From: Bacillota bacterium
GTDB taxonomy: Bacteria; Bacillota; Clostridia; Lachnospirales; Lachnospiraceae
NCBI GenBank assembly: GCA_023442465.1
Contig: JAEZZQ010000016.1
Location: forward strand, 1-64,000
Direction: 5' to 3'
Length of the DNA: 64,000 nucleotides
The notes below the pieces were generated by a model that did not search any database, was not told where the DNA came from, and saw nothing but the letters and a program-made list of their open reading frames with translations. Positions 1-8,109 of the stretch are shown here, piece after piece (position 1 is the stretch's first letter; every line of letters begins with the position of its first letter). The position numbers and the translations under genes are program-made.

Positions 1-108
1 AAGTGTGCTCACATACTTTCGCAGCCAAATACTTTAGCAGCACAACTTTTGTTCCGCGCGCGTAGCTGCGCATCGATTGTTTCAGTAATAGACGCACTTT
101 CTATTACT
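1..108 (+). repeat. Family A palindromic repeat, copy A1 (cut by window start)
   Basis: The left arm is missing at the window edge. The right arm ACTTTTGTTC and the CGCGCGC block lie at 45-61, followed by TAGCTGCGCATC and a second hairpin, CAGTAATAG/CTATTACTG (about 83-108). The layout matches the copy at 59422-59535, so the full unit is about 110 bp and holds two hairpins. Copy A2 follows directly in tandem. Confidence 0.7.
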
Positions 109-176
109 GAACAAAAGTGTGCTCGCATACTTTCGCAGCCAAATAGTTCGGACGCACAACTTTTGTTCCGCGCGCA
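109..176 (+). repeat. Family A palindromic repeat, copy A2
   Basis: Outer inverted repeat GAACAAAAGT (109-118) and ACTTTTGTTC (159-168), then CCGCGCGC. The second hairpin seen in A1 is missing. A2 lies between A1 and the terminator downstream of yajC, with no coding sense in either direction. Confidence 0.75.
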
Positions 177-182
177 TTTTAG

Positions 183-215
183 AAAAAAACGAAGAGATTA
201 CTTTATCTCTTCGTT
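183..215 (-). terminator. Rho-independent terminator after yajC
   Basis: A perfect 11-bp stem, AACGAAGAGAT/ATCTCTTCGTT (188-198 with 205-215), has a 6-nt loop. On the minus strand it is followed by a T run (the A run at 183-189). It lies 45 bp past the yajC stop and closes that transcription unit. Confidence 0.85.
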
Positions 216-259
216 CTTTATTAAAACGTCTCCATCCTTCATTTAAAAGCAAACAGCTT

Positions 260-568
260 TTATGCCTCAGGTTTCTCCACCGCAGAAATCGCGGATTTCT
301 GCATCGGTATACGGCAGTTTTTGTTATTACCGAACTCTACGATAACCGTGTCTTCCGTAATGTCAATCACTATACCATAAAAACCGCTGTTAGTCAGTAC
401 GCTATCGCCTATCTCAAGAGAAGACAGCATTGCGGACATTTTTTTCTGTTCCTTCTTCTGGGGACGAAGCATGAAGAAATAAATGAAACCAACGATCAGC
501 ACGATATAAACAACCATGATCATACCAGCTCCCGTACCGCCTGCCGCCTCTGTTAACAAAATACCCAT
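260..568 (-). CDS. yajC: Preprotein translocase subunit YajC
   Basis: This small (102 aa) inner-membrane accessory of the SecDF-YajC complex assists Sec-dependent export. An N-terminal segment (about residues 14-35) is one hydrophobic membrane span. It is followed by the typical YajC pattern, an FYFFMLRPQKKEQKK-like stretch (here FMLRPQKKEQKK), and a small C-terminal beta domain containing IGDSVLTNSGFYGIV. The start has a clear AGGAGG six to seven bases upstream. Next to tgt, as in many bacteria; secD/secF are not visible in the window. A terminator follows immediately, and a promoter-like sequence upstream suggests it can be expressed apart from tgt. Confidence 0.93.
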   Translation of the reverse strand: MGILLTEAAGGTGAGMIMVVYIVLIVGFIYFFMLRPQKKEQKKMSAMLSSLEIGDSVLTNSGFYGIVIDITEDTVIVEFGNNKNCRIPMQKSAISAVEKPEA

Positions 569-614
569 TCGTAATTCCTCCTAATATCTCTTCTTTCATC
601 GTTTACTACAAAGT

Positions 615-643
615 ATCATACACAAATTCAATATATAAAACAA
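615..643 (-). promoter_or_regulatory. Putative promoter of yajC
   Basis: On the minus strand TTGTTT (638-643) and TATGAT (615-620) are separated by 17 bp, about 45 bp before the yajC start. It lies in the AT-rich part of the tgt-yajC gap, beyond the B1 repeat. Confidence 0.5.
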
Positions 644-683
644 GTAGTTTTATATATTTTTTATAACTCACCGGCAGCCATGC

Positions 684-779
684 GTTACTGTTCACTCCGT
701 TCACAGCAACGCATGATTTCTGCATTTCAATTCGCTTCGCGGAGCAGAAATCATCTCTTGAATCACGTTCTTACGTAGC
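684..779 (+). repeat. Family B repeat, copy B1 (right end missing)
   Basis: It begins with GTTACTGTTCAC and contains hairpin 2, ATGATTTCTGC/GCAGAAATCAT. Similarity to the full copies runs through TTACGTAGC at 771-779 and then stops, so hairpin 3 and the right terminal repeat are absent. The last two sense codons and the stop codon of tgt lie inside the repeat. Confidence 0.8.
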
Positions 780-1895
780 CATTCCTTCCAGCTTCTTTTT
801 CTTATATGCTGCGAAATTGCCTTCGTCGAGAGCATCTCTGATTTCTCCCATCATCGTATTATAGAAATAGAGGTTATGGAGAACGCAAAGGCGCATTCCC
901 AGCATTTCCTTCGCCTTTAACAAGTGTCTGATATATCCTCTGGAATATCTGCGGCAGGCAGGGCAGCCGCATCCTTCTTCGATAGGGCGCTCATCCAGCT
1001 CATATTTCGCATTGAACAAGTTGATCTTCCCCTGATTCGTATATAAATGTCCGTGCCGTCCGTTTCTGCTTGGATACACACAGTCAAAAAAATCCACGCC
1101 ACGCTCAACGCCCTCAAGAATATTGGCGGGCGTTCCTACTCCCATCAAATAAGTAGGTTTATCCGCCGGAAGGTACGGCACCGTTTCTTCCAATATATAA
1201 TACATTTCTTCATGGCTCTCGCCCACGGCAAGGCCTCCCACCGCATATCCGTCCAGCTCCATCTGAGAAAGAATCTTGGCATGCTCTATGCGGATATCCG
1301 AAAAAATAGCTCCCTGATTGATTCCAAACAACATTTGTTTCTTATTAATAGTATCCTCTGCCTCATTCAGCCGATTCATCTCCACTCGGCAGCGCTCCAG
1401 CCATCTGGTCGTCCGCTCCACCGAAGCCTGCACATATTTGCGTTCCGCCTTGCTGGAGGGACATTCGTCAAAAGCCATCGCTATGGTAGAAGCCAGATTG
1501 GACTGGATTCTCATGCTTTCCTCCGGCCCCATAAAAATCTTCCGTCCGTCGATGTGGGACTGAAAATAAACGCCCTCCTCTTTGATTTTTCTTAAGGAAG
1601 CCAGCGAAAATACCTGAAAGCCGCCGGAATCAGTCAAAATGGGCTTGCCCCATGACATGAACTTGTGCAGTCCGCCCATTTTCTTTATCACTTCATCTCC
1701 GGGCCTGACATGCAAATGGTAGGTGTTGGACAGCTCTACCTGCGTCTTTATTCCTTCTAAGTCCTCCGAAGCCACCGCCCCTTTTATCGCGGCAGCGGTT
1801 CCGACATTCATAAATACCGGAGTCTGAATAACGCCGTGCACAGTGTGCAGCTCGCCCCTTTTGGCTCTGCCCTCCTGCTTGATCAATTTATACAT
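771..1895 (-). CDS. tgt: Queuine/preQ1 tRNA-guanine transglycosylase
   Basis: It exchanges guanine 34 of GUN-anticodon tRNAs for the queuosine precursor preQ1. At 374 aa it has the usual length. Family marks include the catalytic block LTDSGGFQVFSL, a second aspartate motif in FFDCVYPSRNGRHGHLYT, and the zinc site CGCPACRRYSRGYIRHL with a downstream His. The start follows only a weak purine-rich ribosome site (GAAGAAAG). It lies 27 bp after the vanY-like gene and is probably cotranscribed with it. The end is unusual: the final Ala-Thr codons and TAA come from repeat B1, so the original C-terminus may have been altered slightly. Confidence 0.95.
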   Translation of the reverse strand: MYKLIKQEGRAKRGELHTVHGVIQTPVFMNVGTAAAIKGAVASEDLEGIKTQVELSNTYHLHVRPGDEVIKKMGGLHKFMSWGKPILTDSGGFQVFSLASLRKIKEEGVYFQSHIDGRKIFMGPEESMRIQSNLASTIAMAFDECPSSKAERKYVQASVERTTRWLERCRVEMNRLNEAEDTINKKQMLFGINQGAIFSDIRIEHAKILSQMELDGYAVGGLAVGESHEEMYYILEETVPYLPADKPTYLMGVGTPANILEGVERGVDFFDCVYPSRNGRHGHLYTNQGKINLFNAKYELDERPIEEGCGCPACRRYSRGYIRHLLKAKEMLGMRLCVLHNLYFYNTMMGEIRDALDEGNFAAYKKKKLEGMAT

Positions 1896-1922
1896 AATAA
1901 TTTTTCGCTTTCTTCATAATAT

Positions 1923-3002
1923 TCATAAATAGCTTTCCACGAATTCTTCAAGAGTAATCCCTTTTTCCATAATGATTTCCGCTGCTTCTTTGCCTACATA
2001 ACGGAAATGCCAAGGTTCGTATTCGATACCGGTAATATATTCTTTTCCCAACGGATAACGAAGAATGAAGCCATACTCACAGCCGTACTTCGCCAGCCAT
2101 TCTCCGGCCTGTGTATCTCCAAAGCCTGCGTCCAGTGCCGCATAGTTGTCGCTGGTAATATCTATGGCCAGACCGATCTGATGCTCGCTGGCTCCCGGCA
2201 CGGTTACCGTCTGGGATACAGTCTTATAAGCTTCCATATAAGACATACCATTTTTCATATAGGCTTTAATCTTGCGGTTGAAAAGATACTCCTGTCTGCT
2301 CATATCCCGATATGGGGAACGAATAACGAGATTGATACCATCGTCCTTCGCTCCTTGGAGCATGGCGAGAAGATCCTCTTTAATCCTTCCGTCACACTGC
2401 ATGCAGCCCTTTATTGTCACCAGTTCAAATTGATAACCCTCCGGTATTGGATGCTGCTTATTGATGAGCACGAGACGCCAGTCATCTGCAGAAAAAGTGA
2501 CTTCTTCTCCAGACTGCCCGTCAGCCGCTAAGCTAGTTTCTGTCCGATAATCTTTATTTTCTTCCAAAATCTCATCTAAAGTATACTGATCTTCATCCTC
2601 CAGGCCGTGATGCTCCGCGTCCTCATAATCGTCCATCACGTCCTCGTCGTCCAAAATCCCTATTTCAGCCTCTGCCACCGGCTCCTTGGCTAAAACTGCA
2701 CCGCTTTCCTTTGCAGCAACGGCCGCTGCCTCCATCTCCGTCTTCACCTCGGATGCTCCCGAAGATACGAAACTGCTCGCACCTACAGCAATCGGAAAGG
2801 CGAAGCTGCTGTTGAGCAGGAAAAATATGATAACAAATCCCACACCCGCATATCGCTTTCCATTATCTGCAAGATGCCGTAAGGCATAATAAACCATCAA
2901 CACTATTGTCATACAAAATAGCATCGGCTCTTTTAAATACTTATTTTTTTTGACCACTTTAAGAAAAATTTGGCGTACTTTTTCTCTAAATTCATTCTCC
3001 AT
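1923..3002 (-). CDS. VanY-family D-alanyl-D-alanine carboxypeptidase, membrane-anchored
   Basis: It likely trims the terminal D-Ala of peptidoglycan stem peptides outside the cell. The C-terminal half carries the VanY/LAS metallopeptidase signature: SEHQIGLAIDI (zinc His and Asp) and EPWHFRYVG (catalytic Glu and zinc His). Two hydrophobic stretches near residues 25-75 would act as signal anchor and membrane span. A low-complexity acidic linker (about 90-160) joins them to the enzyme. A GTG start at 3026 is possible, but ATG at 3002 (MENEFREK) is preferred. It heads the vanY-tgt unit. No vancomycin-resistance genes are nearby, so a housekeeping wall role is more likely than resistance. Confidence 0.85.
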   Translation of the reverse strand: MENEFREKVRQIFLKVVKKNKYLKEPMLFCMTIVLMVYYALRHLADNGKRYAGVGFVIIFFLLNSSFAFPIAVGASSFVSSGASEVKTEMEAAAVAAKESGAVLAKEPVAEAEIGILDDEDVMDDYEDAEHHGLEDEDQYTLDEILEENKDYRTETSLAADGQSGEEVTFSADDWRLVLINKQHPIPEGYQFELVTIKGCMQCDGRIKEDLLAMLQGAKDDGINLVIRSPYRDMSRQEYLFNRKIKAYMKNGMSYMEAYKTVSQTVTVPGASEHQIGLAIDITSDNYAALDAGFGDTQAGEWLAKYGCEYGFILRYPLGKEYITGIEYEPWHFRYVGKEAAEIIMEKGITLEEFVESYL

Positions 3003-3215
3003 AAGATGCCCACATCTCCACCGCACGAATTTGAGGATTTACATAACTTTTATACATGTCTACAAATTAACATAAATTTCTACAATATATGATAACACAT
3101 TTATTTTATTTGTACACTGTTTTTTCAAAATAAACCCTCTATTTTCCTGATTTTGAAGAGGTTTACCGACCTGAAAGAGATTTTTGTTTCTTTCTGTGGC
3201 AAAGGAAAATAAAAT

Positions 3216-4283
3216 TTACATAAAATTACCCAGCTTATGGAATATGATACAGTTGGGCTGTTCGACCCTTACCTCCGGTCCATTCATGATGAGCAATCCT
3301 TTTTTTAAGTCTACCTTAAAGAATGTCATGCTGGCAGATTCGTGGTTGAGAGAGACCAGATGCTTATTATCCGGGAAAAGAGCCGCGTCTTTCGGATAAT
3401 CTCCGCTTACCGGAAGGCAGAACAACTTTGTGAGCAGCCCGGTATCTTCATTTATTTTATAAATGATCACGCTGTTGTCCCCTGCATTGGAGCTGACCAG
3501 ATATTTGAAGTCCGCAGAAAAGTTAAGGGTGCTGGCCGCGGCGTTGCTTGCATGGTAATCGTTTAAGGTAGAAATCTCCTGAATCCTTTCAAAATACGGG
3601 TTGCCGTTTTTCACTTCATAGCTATAGACATCCACACAGTTTTTCAGTTCGTGTACGATATAAAGATATCTTCCGTCCTTGGAAAACTTTAAATGCCTGG
3701 GTGCCGATTCCTGATCGCTCCTTATGACATCCGCCAGTTTCAGGGTTCCTTTTTCCATGTCCAGCGAATATACCTTGACATGATCCATTCCAAGATCCGC
3801 CGCACACAAATATCTATTATCTCTTGTCATCTTCACACAGTTAACATGGGGGCGGAAATTTCTCTCAGCGATGCTTCCCAAGCCTTTGTGGAACACTTCG
3901 TCGGTTATGCTTCCGATACCTCCGTTCTCCTTCAGCCTGAGTACCGTAATCTTTCCGTCATGATAACCGGCCACGAAAAGGTATTTGTCACAGTAGTCGG
4001 TGGACAGATAACAGCCTCTCATGCCATTGATGGATTCGAAGTTGATCAATGAAAGTTCTCCATTTTCTAATATCTTATAGGCTTCTACTCCGAAGTCGGT
4101 AATGGAATAAAGATATTTCTGATTGTGGGAAATCGTAATATAGGAAGAGTTGGTGATTTCTACCTGATCCTTTTCCATCATCCTTCCCTGCTTCATATCT
4201 ACATCATAAATTTTTATTCCATGCTTGTCTCCTATTCCTGTAGTGTAGGTGGAAACGTATGCTACGTATTTTTCGTTTTCCAT
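3216..4283 (-). CDS. Lactonase-family beta-propeller protein (YbhE/6-phosphogluconolactonase-like)
   Basis: The 355-aa protein has repeated blade motifs such as GRYLYIVHELKNCVDVYSY and KYLVSSNAGDNSVIIYKI, typical of the seven-bladed Lactonase/YbhE family that includes Escherichia coli Pgl. The likely reaction is hydrolysis of 6-phosphogluconolactone or another sugar lactone in the cytoplasm; no signal peptide is visible. The start has AAGGAG nine bases upstream. It appears monocistronic. Its predicted promoter at 4516-4544 places a roughly 225-nt, strongly folded leader in front of it. The substrate is not certain because this family also contains proteins of unknown function. Confidence 0.8.
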   Translation of the reverse strand: MENEKYVAYVSTYTTGIGDKHGIKIYDVDMKQGRMMEKDQVEITNSSYITISHNQKYLYSITDFGVEAYKILENGELSLINFESINGMRGCYLSTDYCDKYLFVAGYHDGKITVLRLKENGGIGSITDEVFHKGLGSIAERNFRPHVNCVKMTRDNRYLCAADLGMDHVKVYSLDMEKGTLKLADVIRSDQESAPRHLKFSKDGRYLYIVHELKNCVDVYSYEVKNGNPYFERIQEISTLNDYHASNAAASTLNFSADFKYLVSSNAGDNSVIIYKINEDTGLLTKLFCLPVSGDYPKDAALFPDNKHLVSLNHESASMTFFKVDLKKGLLIMNGPEVRVEQPNCIIFHKLGNFM

Positions 4284-4394
4284 GGGATCGTTCTCCTTGT
4301 GTTTGCTGTTGAGGGGCGGCGCCTTGCGGGAGCCTTGGCCTTCCGGAGTCGGGTGTAAGCTTCGGGAGGTGGTGGGGCTTGGATACCGGCAGGC

Positions 4395-4506
4395 GGGCAG
4401 AGCCTCAAAAACTTCGTTTTTGAGTTCGCTTCGCTCGTCGGATAATCGGTTGCGCTATTATTCGTGCGAGCACGATAATAGCGCAACCGATTATCCGACT
4501 CTGCCC
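4395..4506 (-). promoter_or_regulatory. Structured 5' leader RNA (structure C) of the lactonase gene
   Basis: The outer stem pairs GGGCAG (4395-4400) with CTGCCC (4501-4506). Inside are a 9-bp hairpin, CTCAAAAAC/GTTTTTGAG (4404-4424), and a hairpin whose 25-bp perfect stem plus 4 further pairs spans 4437-4499. Together they form a three-way junction. With the promoter at 4516-4544, transcription would begin just before the outer stem, so this fold is the 5' end of the mRNA. A GC-rich stretch (about 4300-4395) follows before the ribosome site. No other copy occurs in the window and I recognise no riboswitch class. It could alternatively be an inserted palindromic element. Confidence 0.6.
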
Positions 4507-4515
4507 TTTTCGGAC

Positions 4516-4544
4516 ATTATACCACACCCCCAATTTTTTGTTAA
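4516..4544 (-). promoter_or_regulatory. Promoter of the lactonase gene
   Basis: On the minus strand TTAACA (4539-4544), a 17-bp spacer and TATAAT (4516-4521), with TG one base upstream of the -10 (extended -10). The start of transcription would fall near 4509. Confidence 0.75.
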
Positions 4545-4624
4545 CTATATTATAATCGATTTTCTGCCTTGCGGCACACTGAATTTGTTTTGAAATTCTA
4601 AATGTAAATTCTTAATTTTTCCTA

Positions 4625-4652
4625 TTGACAATGCTTTAACTCCTAGTATAAT
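4625..4652 (+). promoter_or_regulatory. Promoter of the XRE-cupin/potABCD operon
   Basis: Consensus TTGACA (4625-4630), a 16-bp spacer and TATAAT (4647-4652). It leaves a leader of about 80 nt before the regulator gene, which carries the half-sites described at 4667-4694. Confidence 0.85.
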
Positions 4653-4666
4653 TGTTATCAGCGTTT

Positions 4667-4694
4667 GTTTAGTATCAGTAAACTTTGTGTTTAC
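4667..4694 (+). promoter_or_regulatory. Candidate operator with three GTTTA half-sites
   Basis: GTTTA (4667-4671), GTAAAC (4678-4683) and GTTTAC (4689-4694) form two overlapping inverted repeats just downstream of the start of transcription. The position suits autorepression by the XRE-cupin regulator encoded next. This is inference from spacing and symmetry. Confidence 0.45.
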
Positions 4695-4741
4695 CTTTTC
4701 TTCACAAAAAGGCCGGACACACCACAAAAAAGCGGTAAAAT

Positions 4742-5284
4742 ATGGAAATAGGAAACAAATTAAAGGAACTACGAATACAGAAAGGGTTGACGCAGGAAGA
4801 ACTGGGGGCGCGGTGTGAGTTGTCGAAGGGTTTTATTTCGCAGCTCGAGCGCGATCTGACCTCTCCTTCTATCGCTACCCTGATGGATATTTTGCAATGT
4901 CTTGGAACGGATTTGCCGGAGTTTTTCTCGGAGCATCCACAGGAGGAACAAATTGTTTTTCATGATACGGATTATTTCGAAAAAATCGATGAAGAGCTTG
5001 GCAATAAAATTGAATGGATCATTCCCAATGCCCAGAAGAATATTATGGAACCTATTCGTCTGACCTTGGCTCCGGGCGGTTCCACTTATCCGGATAATCC
5101 TCACGAAGGAGAGGAATTCGGCTACGTTTTGTCCGGAAGCATCGCCATCACCTTGGGAAAGAAAACAATTCGCGCTAAAAAAGGGGAAACCTTTTACTTT
5201 ACACCGAATACGACACATTATATTACGGCAAATAAGAAAACCGGAGCAGTCATCCTATGGATCAGCTCTCCGCCCAGTTTTTAA
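4742..5284 (+). CDS. XRE-family regulator with C-terminal cupin domain, probable polyamine-uptake regulator
   Basis: At 180 aa it has two domains. Residues about 6-60 form a helix-turn-helix (LKELRIQKGLTQEELGARC, then SKGFISQLERDLTSPSIATL). Residues about 105-175 form a small beta-barrel cupin (PHEGEEFGYVLSGSIAITLG). This architecture is the PuuR-like group, whose cupin senses small ligands. It is the first gene of the unit, with potA beginning 26 bp after its stop, so regulation of polyamine import is the natural reading. No good Shine-Dalgarno precedes the ATG, implying weak translation of the regulator. Ligand identity is not shown by the sequence. Confidence 0.85.
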   Translation: MEIGNKLKELRIQKGLTQEELGARCELSKGFISQLERDLTSPSIATLMDILQCLGTDLPEFFSEHPQEEQIVFHDTDYFEKIDEELGNKIEWIIPNAQKNIMEPIRLTLAPGGSTYPDNPHEGEEFGYVLSGSIAITLGKKTIRAKKGETFYFTPNTTHYITANKKTGAVILWISSPPSF

Positions 5285-5310
5285 CATTTACGTACCGGAG
5301 GATCTCTTCT

Positions 5311-6387
5311 ATGAACAAAGAATTAATTAATCTGATCGATATATCGAAATCCTTTGATGGAGAAATGGTATTGGATGAGCTGCATCTGAACATTCATGAA
5401 AATGAATTTCTTACGCTGCTCGGTCCAAGCGGGTGCGGGAAAACTACTACCCTGCGCATACTCGGCGGCTTTGTTACTCCAGACAAGGGAAGGGTCGTTT
5501 TCGACGGACAGGATATTACGAACACGCCTCCCAATAAGCGCCAGCTCAATACCGTATTTCAAAAATATGCTCTTTTTACCCATATGAATATTGCGGAAAA
5601 TATTGCTTTCGGGCTTAAAATCAAAAATAAAAGCAAAAACTATATTGACGATAAAATCAAGTATGCTCTAAAGCTCGTAAATCTGGATGGCTATGAAAAA
5701 CGCATGCCTGATTCCTTAAGCGGCGGTCAGCAACAGCGTATCGCCATTGCCCGCGCTATCGTAAACGAGCCCAAAGTGCTTCTTTTGGACGAGCCTCTGG
5801 GCGCATTGGATTTAAAGCTTCGCCAGGATATGCAGTATGAGCTGATACGTCTGAAAAATGAATTAGGTATTACCTTTATTTACGTTACCCACGATCAGGA
5901 AGAAGCCCTTACCATGTCCGATACCATCGTCGTTATGAACCAAGGCTATATCCAGCAGATCGGAACACCCGAAACAATCTACAATGAGCCGGAAAATGCC
6001 TTTGTTGCCGACTTTATCGGAGACAGCAATATCATTGCCTCGATGATGTTGGAGGATAGACTGGTATCAATTTTAGGAGCAAAATTTGCCTGCGTGGATA
6101 CGGGCTTTGGCCATAACAAGCCGGTGGATGTGGTTATCCGTCCTGAAGATGTGGAGCTTACCAAGCAGCCGGAGGATGGAACGATTCAGGGGACTGTCAC
6201 TCATTTGATATTTAAAGGTGTACATTACGAAATGGAGGTCACGGCGAACGGTTTCGAATGGCTTGTTCATTCTACCGGTATGTTTCCTGTAGGTACACCG
6301 GTGGGCATTAAAGTAGATCCGTTCAACATCCAGATCATGAACAAACCGGCATCGGAAGACGAGGAGGCAGTAGGCGTTGAAGAATAG
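5311..6387 (+). CDS. potA: Spermidine/putrescine ABC transporter ATP-binding subunit PotA
   Basis: This is the ATPase that powers the PotBC permease. Walker A GPSGCGKT is at residues 38-45, the ABC signature LSGGQ at 136-140 and Walker B VLLLDEP at 156-162, followed by the His switch YVTHDQEEA. A C-terminal TOBE regulatory domain (about 270-345) contains IRPEDVELTK. The ATG at 5311 is chosen because GGAGGATC lies just upstream and the protein then begins as other PotA proteins do; an in-frame upstream ATG at 5257 overlaps the regulator gene and lacks support. Overlaps potB by 11 bp. Confidence 0.95.
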   Translation: MNKELINLIDISKSFDGEMVLDELHLNIHENEFLTLLGPSGCGKTTTLRILGGFVTPDKGRVVFDGQDITNTPPNKRQLNTVFQKYALFTHMNIAENIAFGLKIKNKSKNYIDDKIKYALKLVNLDGYEKRMPDSLSGGQQQRIAIARAIVNEPKVLLLDEPLGALDLKLRQDMQYELIRLKNELGITFIYVTHDQEEALTMSDTIVVMNQGYIQQIGTPETIYNEPENAFVADFIGDSNIIASMMLEDRLVSILGAKFACVDTGFGHNKPVDVVIRPEDVELTKQPEDGTIQGTVTHLIFKGVHYEMEVTANGFEWLVHSTGMFPVGTPVGIKVDPFNIQIMNKPASEDEEAVGVEE

Positions 6388-7204
6388 CAAATCATCCCAA
6401 AGGCTTTTGTCCTCTCCTTACATCGCATGGGCTGTTATTTTTATCATCATTCCCTTGTGTATGGTGTTTTATTACGGACTGACCGATAAGACCGGCACCT
6501 TCACTTTAGAAAATGTGACGGCGATTATGTCTGCGGAGCATGCAAAAGCACTTTGGCTCTCACTGGGATTATCCCTTATAAGCACTGTTATATGCTTTTT
6601 CATCGCTTATCCTCTGGCGATGATTCTGGCAAATATGAACGTGAACCAGCACAGCTTCATTGTTCTTATTTTTATTCTTCCTATGTGGATGAACTTTTTA
6701 CTCCGTACTCTTGCATGGCAGACACTCTTAGAAAAGACCGGCGTCATTAACAACGTGCTGGCAGTTCTTCATCTGCCGTCCTTAAATATTATAAACACGC
6801 CCTATGCCATTGTGCTTGGTATGGTTTATAACTTTTTGCCCTTTATGGTGCTGCCCCTTTATAACGCATTAGTTAAAATCGATCCTAACGTTATCAATGC
6901 AGCAAAGGATTTAGGTGCCAATAAATTACAGACCTTTTTCAAGATTACGTTCCCCCTGTCGGTTCCCGGTGTCATCAGCGGTATCACCATGGTGTTCATC
7001 CCGGCGCTTACTACCTTCGTCATCAGTAATCTTTTAGGGGGAAGCAAGATTCTTCTCATCGGCAACGTAATCGAAGAATCCTTCACGCAGGCAGGAAACT
7101 GGCATCTGGGAAGCGGACTTTCCATCGTACTCATGATCTTTATCATTGTCAATATGGTCGCTTCCGCTATCTTCGATAAAGATGGGGAGGGTTCCGCACT
7201 ATGA
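6377..7204 (+). CDS. potB: Spermidine/putrescine ABC transporter permease PotB
   Basis: A 275-aa inner-membrane permease with about six hydrophobic spans. It carries the EAA-loop signature, here NAAKDLGANKLQTFFKITFPLSVPG, that contacts PotA. It starts with TTG inside the end of potA, with GAGGAGG about 8 bases upstream, so translation is coupled. It forms the heterodimeric channel with PotC, whose ATG overlaps its stop codon (ATGA). Confidence 0.94.
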   Translation: MKNSKSSQRLLSSPYIAWAVIFIIIPLCMVFYYGLTDKTGTFTLENVTAIMSAEHAKALWLSLGLSLISTVICFFIAYPLAMILANMNVNQHSFIVLIFILPMWMNFLLRTLAWQTLLEKTGVINNVLAVLHLPSLNIINTPYAIVLGMVYNFLPFMVLPLYNALVKIDPNVINAAKDLGANKLQTFFKITFPLSVPGVISGITMVFIPALTTFVISNLLGGSKILLIGNVIEESFTQAGNWHLGSGLSIVLMIFIIVNMVASAIFDKDGEGSAL

Positions 7205-7971
7205 TCAGAACAACTGCCAAAAAAATATATATCGCTTTGATTTTTATTTTTCTCTATGCTCCTATCGCCACTCTTATGGTTCTGTCCTTTAATGCCAGCC
7301 GCACGAGGGCAAAATGGGGAGGATTTACGACAAAATGGTATTTTTCGCTTTTCGAAAACAGGGAAATCATGCAGGCTCTTTGGAATACTCTTCTGATTGC
7401 CTTCGTATCTTCCTTCATTGCCGTTATCATCGGAACCATCGCCTGTATCGCCATAAACGACATGAGCAAGAGAAACCGTACTATCATCATGGGGGTTACC
7501 AATATTCCCATGCTGAATGCGGATATCGTTACCGGTATTTCCCTTATGCTGCTCTTTATCAGCTTAGGGCTTAAATTCGGACTTGGAACAATCCTGCTGG
7601 CCCACATCACCTTCAATATTCCTTACGTGATTCTGTGCGTCATGCCGAGAATGAAGCAGATAAGTCCCAGCACCTATGAGGCTGCTCTGGATTTGGGCGC
7701 ATCGCCCATACGGGCTTTTTTCAAGGTGGTCTTTCCCGATATACTGCCCGGGGTGTTGTCCGGATTTTTGATGGCTTTTACCATGTCTCTGGACGATTTC
7801 ATCATTACGCACTTTACAAAGGGTGCCGGCGTCGACACGCTATCCACCAAGATTTATACCGAAGTGAAAAAAGGAATTAAGCCGGAAATGTACGCGTTAT
7901 CTACTATTATTTTTGTAACGGTATTGCTGCTTCTATTCCTTGTCAATAAAGCACCGAAAGAAAAGGCTTAA
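7201..7971 (+). CDS. potC: Spermidine/putrescine ABC transporter permease PotC
   Basis: A 256-aa membrane protein with six predicted spans, homologous in layout to PotB. Its EAA loop is EAALDLGASPIRAFFKVVFPD. The N-terminus (YIALIFIFLYAPIATLMVLSFN) is typical of PotC. It is joined to potB by a 4-bp ATGA overlap. The next gene, potD, is separated by 138 bp that contain the inverted partial repeat B2, so the binding protein may be expressed at a different level. Confidence 0.94.
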   Translation: MIRTTAKKIYIALIFIFLYAPIATLMVLSFNASRTRAKWGGFTTKWYFSLFENREIMQALWNTLLIAFVSSFIAVIIGTIACIAINDMSKRNRTIIMGVTNIPMLNADIVTGISLMLLFISLGLKFGLGTILLAHITFNIPYVILCVMPRMKQISPSTYEAALDLGASPIRAFFKVVFPDILPGVLSGFLMAFTMSLDDFIITHFTKGAGVDTLSTKIYTEVKKGIKPEMYALSTIIFVTVLLLLFLVNKAPKEKA

Positions 7972-7985
7972 ATCGTTACGCTTCA

Positions 7986-8048
7986 GTTACCGCGGAGCGA
8001 ATTTAAATGCAGAAATCATGCGTTACTGAGAACGGCGTGAACAGTAAC
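7986..8048 (-). repeat. Family B repeat, copy B2 (partial, inverted)
   Basis: On the minus strand it reads GTTACTGTTCACGCC followed by the CAGTAACGCATGATTTCTGC block, then diverges before hairpin 2 is complete. It is the only copy in the minus orientation and lies between potC and potD within a transcription unit. Confidence 0.75.
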
Positions 8049-8109
8049 ACGCTTCAGCTTATGGCTTCGTAGTAACAATAAATTAACATCTAAGGAGGAT
8101 ATTACCGCA

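Noticed and set aside
119..556. A 145-codon plus-strand frame over the repeats and yajC
   Set aside because: It crosses repeat A2, a terminator and the whole of yajC on the other strand, with no ribosome site.
4262..4486. A 74-codon Pro/Arg-rich minus-strand frame before the lactonase gene
   Set aside because: It overlaps the lactonase start, lies across the folded leader and has an odd composition caused by the GC-rich stretch; no ribosome site.
4539..4556. TTGTTAAC followed by an AT-rich stretch as a Rex box
   Set aside because: Only one half matches TTGTTAANNNNTTAACAA; the second half is absent, and the bases are already explained by the -35 box of the lactonase promoter.
5257..5310. Upstream ATG start for potA
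   Set aside because: It would overlap the regulator gene and add 18 residues not typical of PotA; the ATG at 5311 has a proper ribosome site.
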